64,000 nt of DNA, from the NCBI GenBank assembly GCA_013397455.1, contig VYZB01000381.1:401401-465400 (forward strand), written 5' to 3'. The notes beneath the pieces were generated by a model. The model made no database searches. It had not been told where the DNA came from and saw only the letters and a list, made by a program, of their open reading frames with translations. This stretch comes from Crotophaga sulcirostris (lineage: Eukaryota; Chordata; Aves; Cuculiformes; Crotophagidae). This document shows, piece by piece, positions 1-14,405 of the stretch. The translations under genes were made by a program, and so were the position numbers. Each line of letters begins with the position of its first letter. Positions within the stretch are counted from its first letter, which is position 1.

Positions 1-3000
1 GAGAGCTGTGAAGCATTTTACACTTCCCATTGCCATTGTAAGGAATTTTAGAAACTCAGTACACAGAATAATCAGGCATAGCAGATCCAGGTCCCAAAAC
101 AAGGGCACCTAAATCCAACAGTCACTTTTGAAAAATTCAGCTTTAACAAAGGCATAGTCACATAGATTGTGTTATCACTGTCAGACTGTTGTTTACCATT
201 CTATATTGCTGACATATGAAGTTCTTCAAGTACTAGGAAAAAGTTCTTCCCTGAAAGAACACTTTCAGCACACCTCAATCGAGTAGCTAGGAAGCTCTAT
301 TCAGTACTCAAGTCCAGGTCCAGTTCTTATCATAGGTGTCCCATACCCACAGTGGAGCAAGACCTGAGCACACATTAGTCCCCTGTCCTTCCACTTTCTG
401 TCTGGAGGATAAAGGGAGAAGGGACTTCCCATCGTGCCACAGTCAGCTGGTATGGATGCACCTTGAATAGAATCAGCATTCCCCCATCCTTCCTCTCTGC
501 CTTTAAACAGCAGGATGTGTGACCTTATTTGCTCCCCACTGGGGTACCCAGCAATCCAGAGAAGATCTGCTTTAGGTAAAGCTTCAAACACAAGTCTCCT
601 GCCCCCATTGCCAGCACCCCTGCACACAAACACCTGTTAATTCCAGCCTCCAGACTCAGGGTGAGGCAAGGAAACAATCCAACAGTAGAGGCCATGAGAC
701 TGACTGGCCACTTCAAAACACTGCAAAAAGAAAGACAAGATTTCAAAAGCATCCTCACATAGATTAAAAAAGCAAACAAAAAAATCAGTATCAGTGACCT
801 GTAGATTGTATGAAGGCTCAACTCTTTCCTTGAGGCACCCAAGCAGAAGACATTGTAAAGTGCAAGTGCAGCCTTTACAGTCTTTTCTACTTGTTGTTTG
901 GGAAGGTATTTTTTTAAATGCTTCTTGCTCGCGCTACTTTCATCAGAAGCCTGTATTTCAGTCTCAGATTCTCAAGTCTATAGTGGAGGTAAAATTTCAG
1001 TGCTTACTTTTCTTCAAACCAAGTGTTTGAGCTTTGCAGTCTAGGCAGAATTTGTTCAGCTGCACACAAGCTATGATAGAAGAATGCAAAATACACTTTC
1101 CTTCTAATGACAAAAACAAACAAAAATTCACAGCTAACATTTTTAGACAGGGACACAGCAAAACCAGTTGAAGCTTGAAAATACTGGTCCAATCAATTGA
1201 ATCTTCCAATTCCCCCATATTAAACCACACAAATAATTCTCCCATGAGCCTCAAGATGCTTCTGTGCACAACTGATTTATGTGCCATGAAATGCATGTAT
1301 GAATATAAGCTTTAAAAAATAAACTGAAAGTCAGTTCTACAGATTTCAAACAGGGACTCCCTGAACACCAAAAAGGATTATATAAAATGATAACTCTTTT
1401 CACATAAAGGAAGTAACCGTCAAAAAACCCTTCTTCCTAGATGGTGGAAATAATAACAACATAAGGAATAAAAGATTAAAAAAAGGAAAAATTGGAGTAA
1501 CAATGCTCTTCTGGATGCTTGGCACACATAGCATGACTCTTAGATCTGCTTTAACAGGTAGTTAAGTATACTATACATTTTGGTACAACACATGTTCTCT
1601 GAAAAAGAGCAAATGTTCAAGAGGGAAATGCTGATATTGCTAGGAGTTTGGCTGGTTTGTTCCTTTATTTTATTTTAAGGATGCAAACTTCATATTACTT
1701 GAAAGCTTTTCTTCTGTGCCACCAATATCCATAACATGGTATTTTTTGACTCACACTGAACCCAAAGTCCATAATTCTGCATCCAGTTCTTCCAGGTACT
1801 CTCCAGGATGGTGCAATCCATGCTGCCATGTCAAGTCTTTATCATCACCAGGGAAAGCCACACTGCTCACTTAATACACTTGTAAACTTTGCTCCTTCTT
1901 TAGCCAATATATTTTATTATTTTTCAGGAATGTGAAAATTACTATGATTTTAACTGAAGATTTCTACCAGATTTAGCCATTCCAGCTTAACATGTTACCA
2001 CTCTCCAGCTGCATGCCAGCTAGAGATTAGGACTCCAAAAGCTTTTTGGTGGAAGGCAACCCACAAAAACTTTCTGAACAGCTTCAAGCAAAGCACGTCA
2101 GGTTAGGACTGAGGAACTTTCCTGGAGTAGGGCAGCACACAAGTCTATTCTTCCATTTTCAGAGCTTTGGGCAGAGAAAAGTGTTCACCTGGCATAGCTA
2201 TTTGTAGAGTTAGGCTGTGAAGACGTACCATCTGTGGCTGCTCAGAAGAGGTTGTGCCATTGGCTTCAATGAGAACAAGAGCAAGCATAGAAGAATGCTA
2301 CTCTCCCACGTTTTTCTGAGTCCACCAGTAATAACAATGCACTAATGAAAAATGTCTTGGCCTAAGCAGCAAAATGCATACCAGAGTGCATTCAGAGATC
2401 ACCCAGAGTGAGCATTCAGTTCTACAAACAGAAATAAAATCTGTAAGGATTTGACCAAAGCCTGTAAGCACTACGAAATTCATGTGCTGCACTGCACTTA
2501 AACATGCAACTTCTGCCAGTCTATCATGTACAATATGACAGCACAGCCTCTTCTACCTTTACCTCATTTAGATCCCTTCTAAACTTTCACTTCTACTGCA
2601 GAGCTTTTGCGTAAAAGGACTTCAGCGTTTACACCCAACAAAAAGCAACAAAACAGAATATGACTTCTTCTTCTCCTGCCTAAATTGCGTAACCATATTT
2701 TCTCTCTGGAAACCACCATCCTTTTCTTCAAGTCACATGCTGCAACGTGTTTTGCCAACGTTGGGCTGTCAGTTCCATCATTTGGGGCAAGCACCTTTTG
2801 AGCTTTCACCATCTGCAGAAACTCATCGTTGCTGTTATACCACTTGTTTAGGACCTGGTTTAGCACCAGCAAGCCCACACCTGTGTTGGCAGGGCATTAG
2901 CTGTGCGCTCAGACAAATCTCAAAGCAACTCTGCAGCCTACTGGGGTCAGCTTCAGGCAAGAGATACTGCTTCATGTTCTCAGTGACCTTGGCCAGGGTG

Positions 3001-6000
3001 GGGAGGGAGAGAAAGCATGGTGACTGTCATAATAAAGCTTGTAGCAATTTTGATAGCACAAGAAGGAGGACAAAGTCAGATTTAAACCAGTTCTGATGCC
3101 AGATTAAATAGGGTCCAGGATTGCCAAAAACAGCTTCCCCTTGGGTTTATGTTTTTGTTTTGTTTTTAACTCAGATTCTTTCAGATAACTTCTACAAAAC
3201 CCAAACAACTACACTATAACCACAGACCGGCCTAACCATGATGTCTGGCTCCAGATCTAAACCCCTTACAGCCAGACTGTTAGCTCAGCTCCCCAGAAAA
3301 TCATCACTGTTTTCCAAAAGCCAGTGTCAGCAGAGTTATTACTGCTCCTTCTCTCTGCTCCAAAAAGAGGTTCCATGCTCTTTGATGGTGTGTCTTGCTC
3401 AATTAAAAGATATTTTTTTAAAAATAAAAATGAAGGCAAATAACTGATGAAGTTCCTCACACGAAGGGGATGTTCCTGGCTGCAGACATCCAGGTGAGGA
3501 ATAAGGCTTTCCAGGAGAAGCCCTTCATGAGCAAGTTGAGGGGTTTCAGGGCTGCTCACCTGCCTCCAGCTCCACTGAGAATATGCCTGCAGGTTGGCAG
3601 AAGCCAGTGGAGCTCTCAGAGGAAAGCGAGGTTCCACGCAAGTTCCTCAGCCTCTAAAGTGAGGAAATAAGTAAAGAGAAATTCTGCAGTGGATGCCTCA
3701 TGAGCAACAAGTAACACCAGTGATCTCCTGTCCTGCCTCATCTCCCAGTCGAGTTAATTGTGTTGGAAGAGCCCTTACCCGTGCCCTGAGGTTGGGACTA
3801 TCGCTGCTCTGAAGGAGAAGGTGCAGCTTTCACCCCCATCACAACACTACCAGCCCAGTGTCTCCGAGTGTACCCACAGTGGGTGTTTGTGGTGCAGTGC
3901 TGGCTGCAGGGTGGCTGCAGGGCTGCCCAGTGTGGGACATGGCCGGTTCCCACTGGCTCCAACCAGCCCACTTCAGGGCATGGCTGAGTCCCATAGCCAA
4001 GGTGGTGGCAAACTGATTTAAGAAAGGGCAGAAAACACCACACGTGAGGAGTGAGAAGCAGCACCATGGACACCCAGGTGGGAGCAGAAGGAGGGGGAGC
4101 GCACTGCAGGTGCTGGAGCAGACAATCCCTGCAGCATGGTGGAGATGGTGGATGTTACCTGAAGGAACTGCAGCTCGCAGCCAGCCAAGGTCAGCCCACC
4201 ACAGCATCTCACAACAGATAAAACAATCTGCTTTGTTCAGTAGCTCTGCCCCTGCACCCAAGACCAAGGCAAGCAAGCGCTCCCAGCCTGATGATCACAG
4301 CCAGAGCTCCTGTTCCAGGCAGGATACACCACAGGGATAGGCAGGAGGAGACAGGCCACCAAAATAAGCCAGAACAGTACTGGAAACTGTCTTCTTACTG
4401 TGGGAGAGACTATTCTTCCACACAGATCAAACCAAAACCCTACCTGTACCTAACTCCTGACTGACGAGGGCATTAAACCATGGTATTTGGGAGGCACAGG
4501 AGGGCACACATGACTTTCACAGACACAGCAATGTGTATGCAGATGCTTGCCTCAATTCCCTCACTGACAGTGAAGTCCTGCCATCATAATATCACTCCCT
4601 CACTATGGGTAAATCAAACTTGAAATGGCAGACTAAACATTACCCTCACAAAAGCCTCTCCAATACATAAAAAACCAGCAAGGTTCAATTGCATCTCAAG
4701 GAGAACTAGGATTTCCAGCTAATGTCCCTCACCTCTGTGCCACCTAAAATCACTTCTGACCCCACTCTGTGGCTGCCAGGCCAATGGCAGAGTGCTGCAA
4801 GCCCTTGTAATGTGCCAAACATGTACAGACCCAAGTAAAATCTCCCCATCCCTTGTCTCTTTCCTCAGGCTAACTATAGCAAGTTCTGCTGAACTTTGGC
4901 TCAGCTTTATTTTAGCAATAAGTGAGGGAAGTTTCTCCCTCTTCACTGAGATTCTGCTTAGTCTTCTTGGCCACTTCACCCCATCACCTCAAGCCCTTCT
5001 TCATCTCAGTGCTGCCAGTCACCTCTGAAAGCTCTCCCAACCTAGACCCTTACCACCATGCAGTCTGGACCACCCCAAAACTCAGAGCATTTCCTCTCCA
5101 AGAGACCTGAGGGGGGGAAGGGAAAAGGAGTAGGAGCCTTTTATTTAAAAGTAATTTCAAAAGTAGTTACCCATATTTGCAAGAGGGGTTTTGCAAAAGG
5201 GTTTAACGTTTCCTTCCTCTGCTCCCCAAGCACTCAGAAACTCAGCTCCCTGGCACTGAGGTCATCCCAGATGAAGGAGCAGGGCTACAGGACACACATA
5301 GAGGGGACAAGCTGCAGGGGCCGTCTGTGCTGCTGACAAGATTCATACATAGTTTCAGTCACTCAGGATTTGGTCTGAGGACACATTGCACTGAGAGAAC
5401 ATGAAGAAAGAGACGCGCACACATGGTCGAAACAGAGGTGGCAGTGCCAGGGAGTGCCAGGATAAATGTGGCCAGTGCTCAGGCAAGTGTACCACAACTG
5501 CCCCCCTCAGCCAACCAGAGCTATGTGCTGCCAGCCTGAGGAAGAGCCAAAAGCCAACAGTTTCCCTACTGACAGTCTTGGCACACACCACCAAACAGCA
5601 TCCCCCCTTGCAATGCCTCTGAGGCCCCAGTGGGGAGCACACAGTGCCTGCCCTCCCACACACCTGGAAGAGCTATAAGCTGCACAAATGTGCCCTGCAG
5701 TTCCCCACAGATATTCAAATCTGGTGGAACCTGAGCTGGAACTCAGGTATAGCACAGTCTATAGTAAACTATATTGTCCTCCATCCTCTCTCCTCCTCCC
5801 CACCCTCCACCCACTCCCTGCAAAAAGACGCCACATTCACTGAGGCTTAGCAGTAAGGAGGGGAAAAAAAATCTGTCAAATTCTTAACCTCAAGTGGATT
5901 TACCCAAAGCCCCTTGGAAACAGCTGCTTGAGGAAGGTTTCTGTCGAGCTCGTGTGTCAGATGCAGACATTTGGTTGTTGAGTCCCTTGCTGCTGCTTTA

Positions 6001-9000
6001 GTCTGTGCTCTTGCCACACCTGGACCTGTCCTCGCCTGGAATAACCAGTCCCTTTCATGGCTTCTGCCTAGGGCCCTGCTGCTGCTGCAAGGTGAGGCCC
6101 AGATCCTTGCCAGTCCCCTCCCTCAAGGAATGTGTCACGGGCACAGCCGGGCTGTGACTCCTCGCTGAGCACAGAGAAGATCACAGTGGCTTCTTCCCTA
6201 ACAGGTCACGTACCACGCAGGTCTCCTGTGCTCACAAGCTTAGGGGGAAAAAAAAAAATCAAACACAAAAAAACAACCCTCACCATGAAATCACAGCCTT
6301 TCTTTAGCACCTCTGCCACATTAAGCCCTGGGCAAGAAGTGGTGGATTCAGCCCACTGTGTCTTTGCAAAGCAGGGGCAGTGGCATCAGTGCACTTTGCA
6401 GCCAACTCCAGGAGAAGCAACCGCATTTTTATGTATGTTAGGAAAACAGAGCTATACAGGGCTACTTTGGATTTTGGCAGAAAGATAGCATCATTCATAG
6501 GGATTTTATATCCAGATGAGAGCTAAGCTATATTAATTCAAATAGAGAGCACCGTAAGATTGTATCTAAGCTCTCACTGCGTGGTGCTCTCCTGTGTGCT
6601 GTAAATACACCTTAAGTAGCATAGACAAGAACAGAACTGCTCTCTCTTGAATACATCATGTGCTTTGCTAAGAGATCCTGCAATTCATTCACCTGGTGAA
6701 ACCCCATGGAAGCTCGCAGGACAAACTGCCTTCTGCTCTTAGGAAGCCTGTTTTCCAGAGCTGCTGTGCTACATCTGCATCATTCTTCCAGAGAAGTTTC
6801 TTTTTGCCACATTGCCAGATAACACAATTCACATTTTTAAATTTGTAGAAATGGGGTGTTAGAAAACATATAGCCTGTGGAAATCTTTCCATTTCTCCTT
6901 CTTAAGTTTCCAAAGAAAACAGTTTATGTCTAAAAAAAAGTTATTTTATTCTTCACTTTATCACTGGTCACTAGCTCGCACCCAGGCAGAAAGTAAGGCT
7001 TTAATTAGGAGGCAGGTAGACTGCTGGTTGTAACCACAGGGTGTTTCATATTTCCCAGCTCTATCAGCAAATTCCCCAAGTAAACATTTTCCTGAAGCTT
7101 GTTCGTTCTTTCATGAAATTTAACAAAAAGCTGCATTTTGGAAGAACTATTTGAAAGTCTTCTATGTTAACTACTATTGTTCTGAGTGGTGGTGATAATT
7201 TGGAGAAACTCAGTCCAGAAAACTTTAATCAAAGTAAACAAAAAAAACAAAAAAGAAAACCTTTCTAAAGTAAAACTTTAAGCAAAGCAAACAAGACTTG
7301 ACACCAAAAGTCAAAGCAGCTCCCTGCCCTGAACTGCTCATTGAGTCCCTTCTTCAAATGCAATTTCTTCAGCCAGATTCTCCATAAATACAAACTCGTT
7401 TCACCTTGTTATTCAGAATGTGTGAGTTTGCAGAAAAACTGCTTCGGTATTGCTCCATTATACTTGGGAAATGTTACCTGTTCCCCTTGCAATCATTGTT
7501 AAATAAGTCATGAAGATGGACAGCCTCAGTCGTCCACGTAACGGCAAGATGGCAAACAAAATCTATTCAACCATTACCTTTGTTTCGTAGTACAGAGCAA
7601 ACAAAAAGTAAGGAAGTTCCCTGACAAAAATGTCATTAAGGCTGTGCCATGACAGAGATGACTACATAGCTGCTGTTCACCTCTGAGAGTTAATTCGTTT
7701 TTCCAGATGCCTCATAAATGATAATTTTTACTACAACTAATTACAGACACACTGTGGTGACTCCCCAGCCAGACTTGTAACCCTTTTATGTTATTGTTAT
7801 TATTATAAGCAACATTCAGAACCTGGGCCCTTTGACACTACACACCACACATATGTAAATATGCAAATTTGTTCTCTACTGCAAATACTTTGTAATTTGA
7901 GGCCTGGTCCACGTAATTTTTGTATAAATGTAACTATCCCACTTCACAGGAATGATTTTATAAGAATATTGCACTGGAAAAAGTTATATAACTATAACCA
8001 CATTTATGTTAACCTAGCTTACATCTCCAAAGAAGCTATGCCGAACTAAGTATGTCATACAAAAGTAATATTCATAACAGAACTGTACCAGTTTAACTGT
8101 ACTGGGATCCAAAATCACAGTGAAAGCAGTACTCATACAGTCTACTATGATGAAAACTGGGGCACATACAAGCGAGAGGGCAGAAGATACAGTCAGTACA
8201 GACATGAGTAATTTCACATCTGCACTTCAACTTACCTCCTGAAAGAATATTCTACTGAAAATTTTGGGTGTACATTGCCTTCTCAGGTATCTGAAACAAA
8301 GATGTCTTGTTTCCAATAGCTTTCTCTGTTGTGTTTGGCTTTTTATCTGTGTTATACTGAGGCTGCAATGTTACTTGATTCTTATTAAATTCCAGGGAAT
8401 CCACATGCATTATGAATATCCAGAAAGAAGGCAGCTCATGCCTTACTAGTAGTCACTAAAGAATCTATGAGAGACACTGACCAACCAAGCGATCCTCTGA
8501 TGCACACACAGTAAATTGTGAGTCTCGACTGAACTGTTCTGTAACTGGAGCATTTGGACAGTCCCTGTCCCATGTGGATTACCTGGACTCTAATAAAGAG
8601 TGAGGTCATTCTGCAGTCTTTCCCCAAGGGATAATAATAAGGTCTTCCTCCTCTACCTGTCACCTATTTCATGAAACTTGTGTGAACTTTGTATCTGTCA
8701 GACTTCTGACTGGGTGCAAAATGTGTTGGAAATTAGATAACAGGTTCAAAAGTAACACAAACTCACCCAGTGTAATGACCTATTCAGTATTCCCTTAGAA
8801 AAGCAAGCCTAACAATAAATCTGAGTTACCCTGTCAAGGCATCTTTCTAAGGAACAGAATGTTGCAATAAAATCTCAATTTATTTTTCTTTAAAACAAAC
8901 AAACAAACAAAAACTCTGCCCCACTTTTAAACCAAAAAGAGCTGGATATGGAATTGGGAGCCCTCACTTGTGCAGTGCTCAGCTGCATCCTACTTCACTC

Positions 9001-12000
9001 TTCTTGCACTGCCATACGTCTCCTTGCTGATGAGCACGTCCCATCTCAACCCTGCTCTGCTTTACGTGTAGCAAAGGAAGAGGGCAGGCAAGGGCTCCAT
9101 GAGTGCTCCTGGATTCTATGATTGGTAGCAGATTTAGGGACAAGAGTTTCCTTGGTGCTCAGCAGATGTGCATGGGCTAACAGCAATATTTCACACGATG
9201 ATAAATTATCATTGTCACACACAAACCCTTGGAACTGAAAGCCAAGTTATCCTTCTAGGTTTAGTGTCTCTTTTTACCTGTTTCTCTGTTTAAAACCACC
9301 TCTGTTCACTCTGGGTCTTGTACAGAACTTGAGGATTTTAATTGATGATGGTAGGCTGCAACCTGGATAGCTTTTACCTTTCTAGCCTTTATTACTCCAA
9401 GGAGGCTGGATAGGTACTCTGCATGATCAGAATCCAACTTACTACTAGACAGGTTTCTTGGAATAAAAAGCAGCAGACAGCTATGTTCTCTAGAGTCAGA
9501 TCTCAGGATGAATAGATCTGGATTGTGTTGGTCCCGTATGAGGTATCGGTGCTCTGTCTTTCCCTTATCATGCCACTCCTCCCCCCTTCGCAAACCCAAA
9601 ACACTTTCTCTGAATAATCACAACTGCACCAATTTCTTCCCTCTGCAAGGGAGCCTAGAGCCTGCACTGATATTTTTAGGTAACCCATTTGCTCAGTTTT
9701 CTTTCCCCTCTGTGAATAGATCCTTAACTTATTCTAACTCATACTGCCACACACGTTCCTTGCCTCTTTCTTGATCTGCCTCTCTCTCAGAACTGTAAAT
9801 GCAGCACCTACTGCTTAGATCCAGGGCTACAATATCACTTTATGTTTGGTTTTGTGTTTAGGCTCTTCCAGGTCTGTAAACACTATGATCAGAAGTACAG
9901 AACTAGACACTGCAAAGAGACCTTGATAAAAGTAGTAAATATTTGAACTATTATGTTGGAAGCCAAGCAAAAATTCCAATTAGTATTCCAATTCATCAAA
10001 GCTGATAAATATCCCATTGCAAAGGAAGGAGGCAAGAGGTCCAGACAGCAAAGGCACATAACGTACAATTAATGAAGTTTCTCATCCAAATTTTCCCCTG
10101 TTTCATAGTGACAGCTGGCATAAAATATCAGTATGTTGACATGAGGAAGCTTTAGTGCCAAGTTTGTGGAAGTATGAACAAGAAAACCAGTGACAAGGCA
10201 GGAGAGGATCAGTCAGTCCTTGCGTGGCTGTGTCCAACACAGGCTGCTGCTGTCTCAAAAGAGTTTCCCCTTTGGTTTTAACCATATCCTGGTTTCTTGT
10301 TTGTCCCTTCTTCCTCTTCAGGAATCTTAGGAATGTCTTTTTACACATGCATCACCTTTCAGTCTGTGTGCATTGTCCTGCCCAACTGCTTTTTATCTCA
10401 TGTTTTCCATTCTTACCAGTCTTTCCTTTCCCTTTCTTTTTTATTTTGGCCCACAAACAATCCCCTTCCTCAGCATGTCAACAGCAGTGGGAAGTAACCT
10501 AATTAATAGCTCCTTGATAGCCTATCCCACACATGCACACATGCATCCCTCCAGTATCCCACTGGCAATTCAACAGCTCTCTCTCAAGAAAGAAAAATAT
10601 TTCCATACTAATTAATAACAACATCGGGTATTTCTGGGCGGAAGGATCTGGGAATCCCATCTGGGCATAGATCTCTCGAGCTGACAGAGCAATTGTACCT
10701 CAAAACACATTTCCTTTTCCAAATTCGTGTGCCATTAACTGTTTACACCGCTCTCCATATCAAGCATCTTTGTCAGATTGGATTGTTTGTTAGTTGGTAT
10801 CTTTGCAATTGAGTTGAGGCTGAACTCCTTCAGCACTCAGCCTGTCTTACTCAGTACATGGCACTTGCTTAGAAATCTACATTGCTTCCCTTCTCTCTTC
10901 TCCAGCAGGATTCATGTGAGCCAAGGACGTTTACATGTTGTGGTTCTCAAAGGACACAGATACTACCAGATCCATTTAAATGTCTCTATGTTTGACATCC
11001 CCTGACACCCAATTCACTGTCTCTGCTTCTGCCACAACCACTCACAAAAAAAATAAAGTGCTGTTTTTGAAGCATCTCTACAGAGGAAGAGTGGTTCTCA
11101 GTACTGACTGATCTATAGCACGGATTTTTTTCTGTATGTACTAAGACAGTCCCACTCCTGTCTTCACACAGGAGAAGGGAAAGGTTTGAAATCCTTCACT
11201 GAGGAATGTGTTCACAGATGAGCTTCTTGGAAAGAAAGGGAGCATATGTGAATTTTGCTATTGTTTCTCTTGCCTCTAGGGGTGACCTGAGTCAATGCAA
11301 CTAGTTGCTTCTTCAGAATCACAGGCAATCAAAAGAATGAAAATCGAATAAAGAAAAGTGTGGGAAACACTAACGCTTCTGAAAAAATGTAAAAGACAGC
11401 GTTTCCCATTGAGGAAAAACAATAGGCGTCCTACACCATTTATGAGCTCCGTAAAGCTATAACAAATAAGCAAGAATACTTCCTAGAAGCTCCATATAGA
11501 CACTGTTGTGTTAGGGGACACCAGTATTGAAGTGAGACTGCCAGACTCCATCCCACACATTGGAGGACAGCAAACTGTCTCCAGGGACCACTGCAGTAGC
11601 AGGAACACCAGCAGCAACTACAGAAAAGTTCACAGCAAGCAAGAGCCCACAAGCATAAGTCTTTCTTCCACACAGAGTGAGCTGGAAGAATATTTTCAGA
11701 TAAGTATGTAGATAAAATACATTTAATGTTACCTTGTTACAAGTAGCACCTTTACTAAGCAGTGGGCCAGTGAAAGGTGTCTTCAAACAGACTAATAAGG
11801 AAGGAACTGTAAAAAAGAATAAAGAAGGGAGAAAAGTGAGGAGCCTCCACTTACTGTCACTGAAGTACTGCCTGCGCAGCCTCCACTGCATCATATGCTT
11901 CGTGTACCCATCTCCCAAGCCAACATTTTTCTGAAGAGTCTTTTATCCCCTGGCTGCTGGCCAAGCCTCACTGCATCCCCATGGTCCTCAGTACCTGCCC

Positions 12001-12086
12001 AACCACAGTCTTGCCCAGCCTCCCCCATCTCTATGAACACCCATCCTGCTATAGCAAAGCCTTGTACAGCAAAGCACACATTACCA
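1..12086. other. Intergenic stretch without recognised genes
   Basis: No coding exon, transposon or RNA gene could be supported here. There are short A-rich runs near 6248 and 7239, the AAAC repeat near 8.9 kb, and somewhat GC-richer DNA at about 3.5-6.2 kb. Open frames up to 145 codons exist but overlap on both strands and look like chance. By vertebrate synteny this should lie between GPATCH2L and ESRRB, but no ESRRB exon is seen. Confidence 0.5.
8891..8913. repeat. (AAAC)n simple repeat
   Basis: Four to five AAAC units lie in a short A-rich tract. Confidence 0.85.
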
Positions 12087-12200
12087 TCCACAAGGCTGAA
12101 AGAAGGAAGGATGGAAGGAATGAAGGAAGAAAAGATCGCTCTTAAAGGAGGGGGAAGAAGGATGGAGACAGAGGCAAATAGGAGGGAGAGTGAGAGGGGC
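12087..12200. repeat. GA-rich (GGAA)n low-complexity tract
   Basis: Imperfect GGAA/GAAGGAT units such as AAGAAGGAAGGATGGAAGG run on the plus strand and end in GGGAGAGTGAGAGGGG. The tract directly precedes the candidate conserved block near 12.3 kb. Confidence 0.75.
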
Positions 12201-12224
12201 CATAAATTCCCTTCTAATTCCAAA

Positions 12225-12370
12225 TAATTCCGATTACACGGATGAGTAGTTTTCAATCAGAAAGATAATCTCAAAGATAGATGGCAGGATAATTGCTCGT
12301 CGGTGCGACGTAAATATTGTGTCGTTTCTATTAATCTCAGCAAATCGGGTGTCAGGGCTGTCACTCATTC
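12225..12370. promoter_or_regulatory. Candidate conserved non-coding element
   Basis: The block is dense in homeodomain- and GATA-like words (CTAATT, AGATAATC, GATAATTG, ATTAATC). It keeps an unusual run of CpG (CTCGTCGGTGCGACGTAA and GTGTCG) in otherwise CpG-poor DNA. It has no open reading frame of note. This is a judgement by eye, not an alignment. Confidence 0.3.
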
Positions 12371-14269
12371 ATCAAAACAAATTAAAAAAAATGTTAAAAA
12401 AAGAGGGATGCTGGAGGGAGGGGGATGTGTATCCAATAAGCAGCTGAAGGCGTGCAAGGTAATGAATGCTGCTTACATGCTGTTTGTATTTTTTGGTTTA
12501 TAAAAGCTAAAGGTAACTCAGGCAGTAGGTCTTTATTAACCTCTCAGTAGGGACTGAAAGGGACACTGTTGCACGCAGAACAGAGCAATAGGGCTGCAGA
12601 ATGGGACTGTGGTTGCACAACAGGCCCTATATATTGGGTCTGAATAGTCTGGGCATTAAGAACAGGCAGGAGGTACTGCAGAATCACAGTACCTGGGAGA
12701 AAGGACAGGGATCACAGCATAAAACAAAGGCAGTGCCTTCATCTGCCATGTGTAGGAGTGAGCAGGGAACAGAGAGGGATGTGGGGAGGTCAGCAAGCAG
12801 GGCACACCACACTCCCTGGTGCGATTTCCCCACTGGCTGCAGGATGAAAGCATGACTCTGCCCCCACTGTTAGCTATGCACCCTATCTCCCTAGCATTGC
12901 ATCCCCAGGCACTGTGCATCTTCCTCTCCCTGCCCTTGCAACCTGTCTAGCTTCTGCCACCTTTTTTCACTGCTCTTTGGTCCCCCAGCCAGTCACTGAC
13001 TACTATATGGTCTTAGTTTATTTCTGCTGACCCAGAAGGACTGATTATCCTTTGCATCCTCCACCACTCTCCCTCTCCTGGGGCCCCTCGCTTGCCTGGG
13101 AGGGTGCCCTTGTCTGGGACCTACAGGTAACAGCTTGGGTCACACACTGGTCAGTCACCAGTGTTTCCCCACTGACTGCACAGAGAAGTTCCTTGGGAAG
13201 ACCCTCATCCTACTCTGACATCCATTTCCTGAGTGTTCACCCCTCTTTCCCCAGATTAGGAGCCTTAGCTTCTGCACATGTGATTTTCTCTCGTGCATGC
13301 TGGGCTAAAACTACCACTCACATCCACAGCTGGCACAGTTTTACTGGTGGAGATAAGGTTGGACCAAGCAACCTTGAAGAACAGGATTCTCATGCAATTT
13401 TCTCCTTATCCAAGGATATAGTCACATCTTTCCAAGACTGAAAAAGTTCTGCTGCTAGGCAGTAGCCACCAGCCATGCCATCCTGTGCTACAATCCACAA
13501 GAGCTAGTGAACCAGTCAAGGCTAGATAAACATTTGGACAAATCACTTCCCCATGGGCAGGACATGGTTCATAACTGCACAAGGCGGTTCTCCAAGCCAG
13601 AACTGTTCGAGCTTGCTGCTTGCTGCTGTGATGGGGCAGGGAGCCCTTTCAGTGCATCACGATTATCTGTAGTCACTGAAGTGGTGCTCTTTGAACAAGT
13701 CACCTCAGGTGCTTGTTGCCTATGCAGCATTTTTGTGCAGCTTGAAGAAAACTGTTCCTTACCCTGCCTGCAGTCTGGAGTGGCCAAAACACTGCCTGAA
13801 GCTTGTGCTTTCACTGACATGTCATAAGTACTTTGGGATGAAAGAAATGCAAAGTTATTATGTTTTTAGAGCAGACTTAGTTTGTCAACTAAGACAAGTT
13901 TTGCCCTCCTGAGGTCCAGGAAGAAGCTGATAGGTTTTGGCTGTAAGTTAGCTTTGTGCTTTACAAACAGCCCACTAACACAAGGACTTGAAACAGTGCC
14001 CAGGGTCTGTCTTCACTGAACGGATTTGAAAAATGCTAATATTTCATCCTTGGCCATGTCAGTGTTTCTATTCATTTAATGCTGTTGTTCGCCAAGTGAA
14101 CTTATTTATTTAAAAAGCCATTCTCTAGGTAGCTCCTTTTGAAAGTTGGAAACAAATTCCCCATGGATGTCCTCATGCCAAGCTCTGGCAGAACTGGTCC
14201 CAGTGTAGGCACAGACTCATTAGGATCGAGTGCTGTTCTCACTGCACTGTCCTCTGGGACCAAGGGAGC

Positions 14270-14405
14270 AGGGAGGCTTGTCCCAGCAATACTTTTAACC
14301 CGTCAATCCCGCCAGCAACGCAATATCCGCGGGGGATTTCAGCTGCTCCTGTGATCCAGCCTTATCTCCCTACATCCCCCGGTGTGCCCGCCACTCGGTG
14401 AAATG
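14270..14405. promoter_or_regulatory. Candidate conserved non-coding element, CpG-retaining
   Basis: Within about 120 nt there are several CpGs (ACCCGTCAATCCCGCC, CAACGCAATATCCGCGG, CCCGCCACTCGG) and a TTATCTCCC GATA-type word. Flanking DNA has almost no CpG. A run of ten G lies just downstream at 14457-14466. It is far from any recognised promoter. Confidence 0.25.

Noticed and set aside
3798..4340. Overlapping open frames on both strands around 3.8-4.3 kb
   Set aside because: This GC-richer segment has fewer stops in all frames. No exon boundaries or recognised domains were found.
11511..11918. 135-codon minus-strand frame with hydrophobic segments
   Set aside because: An overlapping frame exists on the other strand, there is no similarity to a known membrane protein, and the segments look like translated T-rich DNA.
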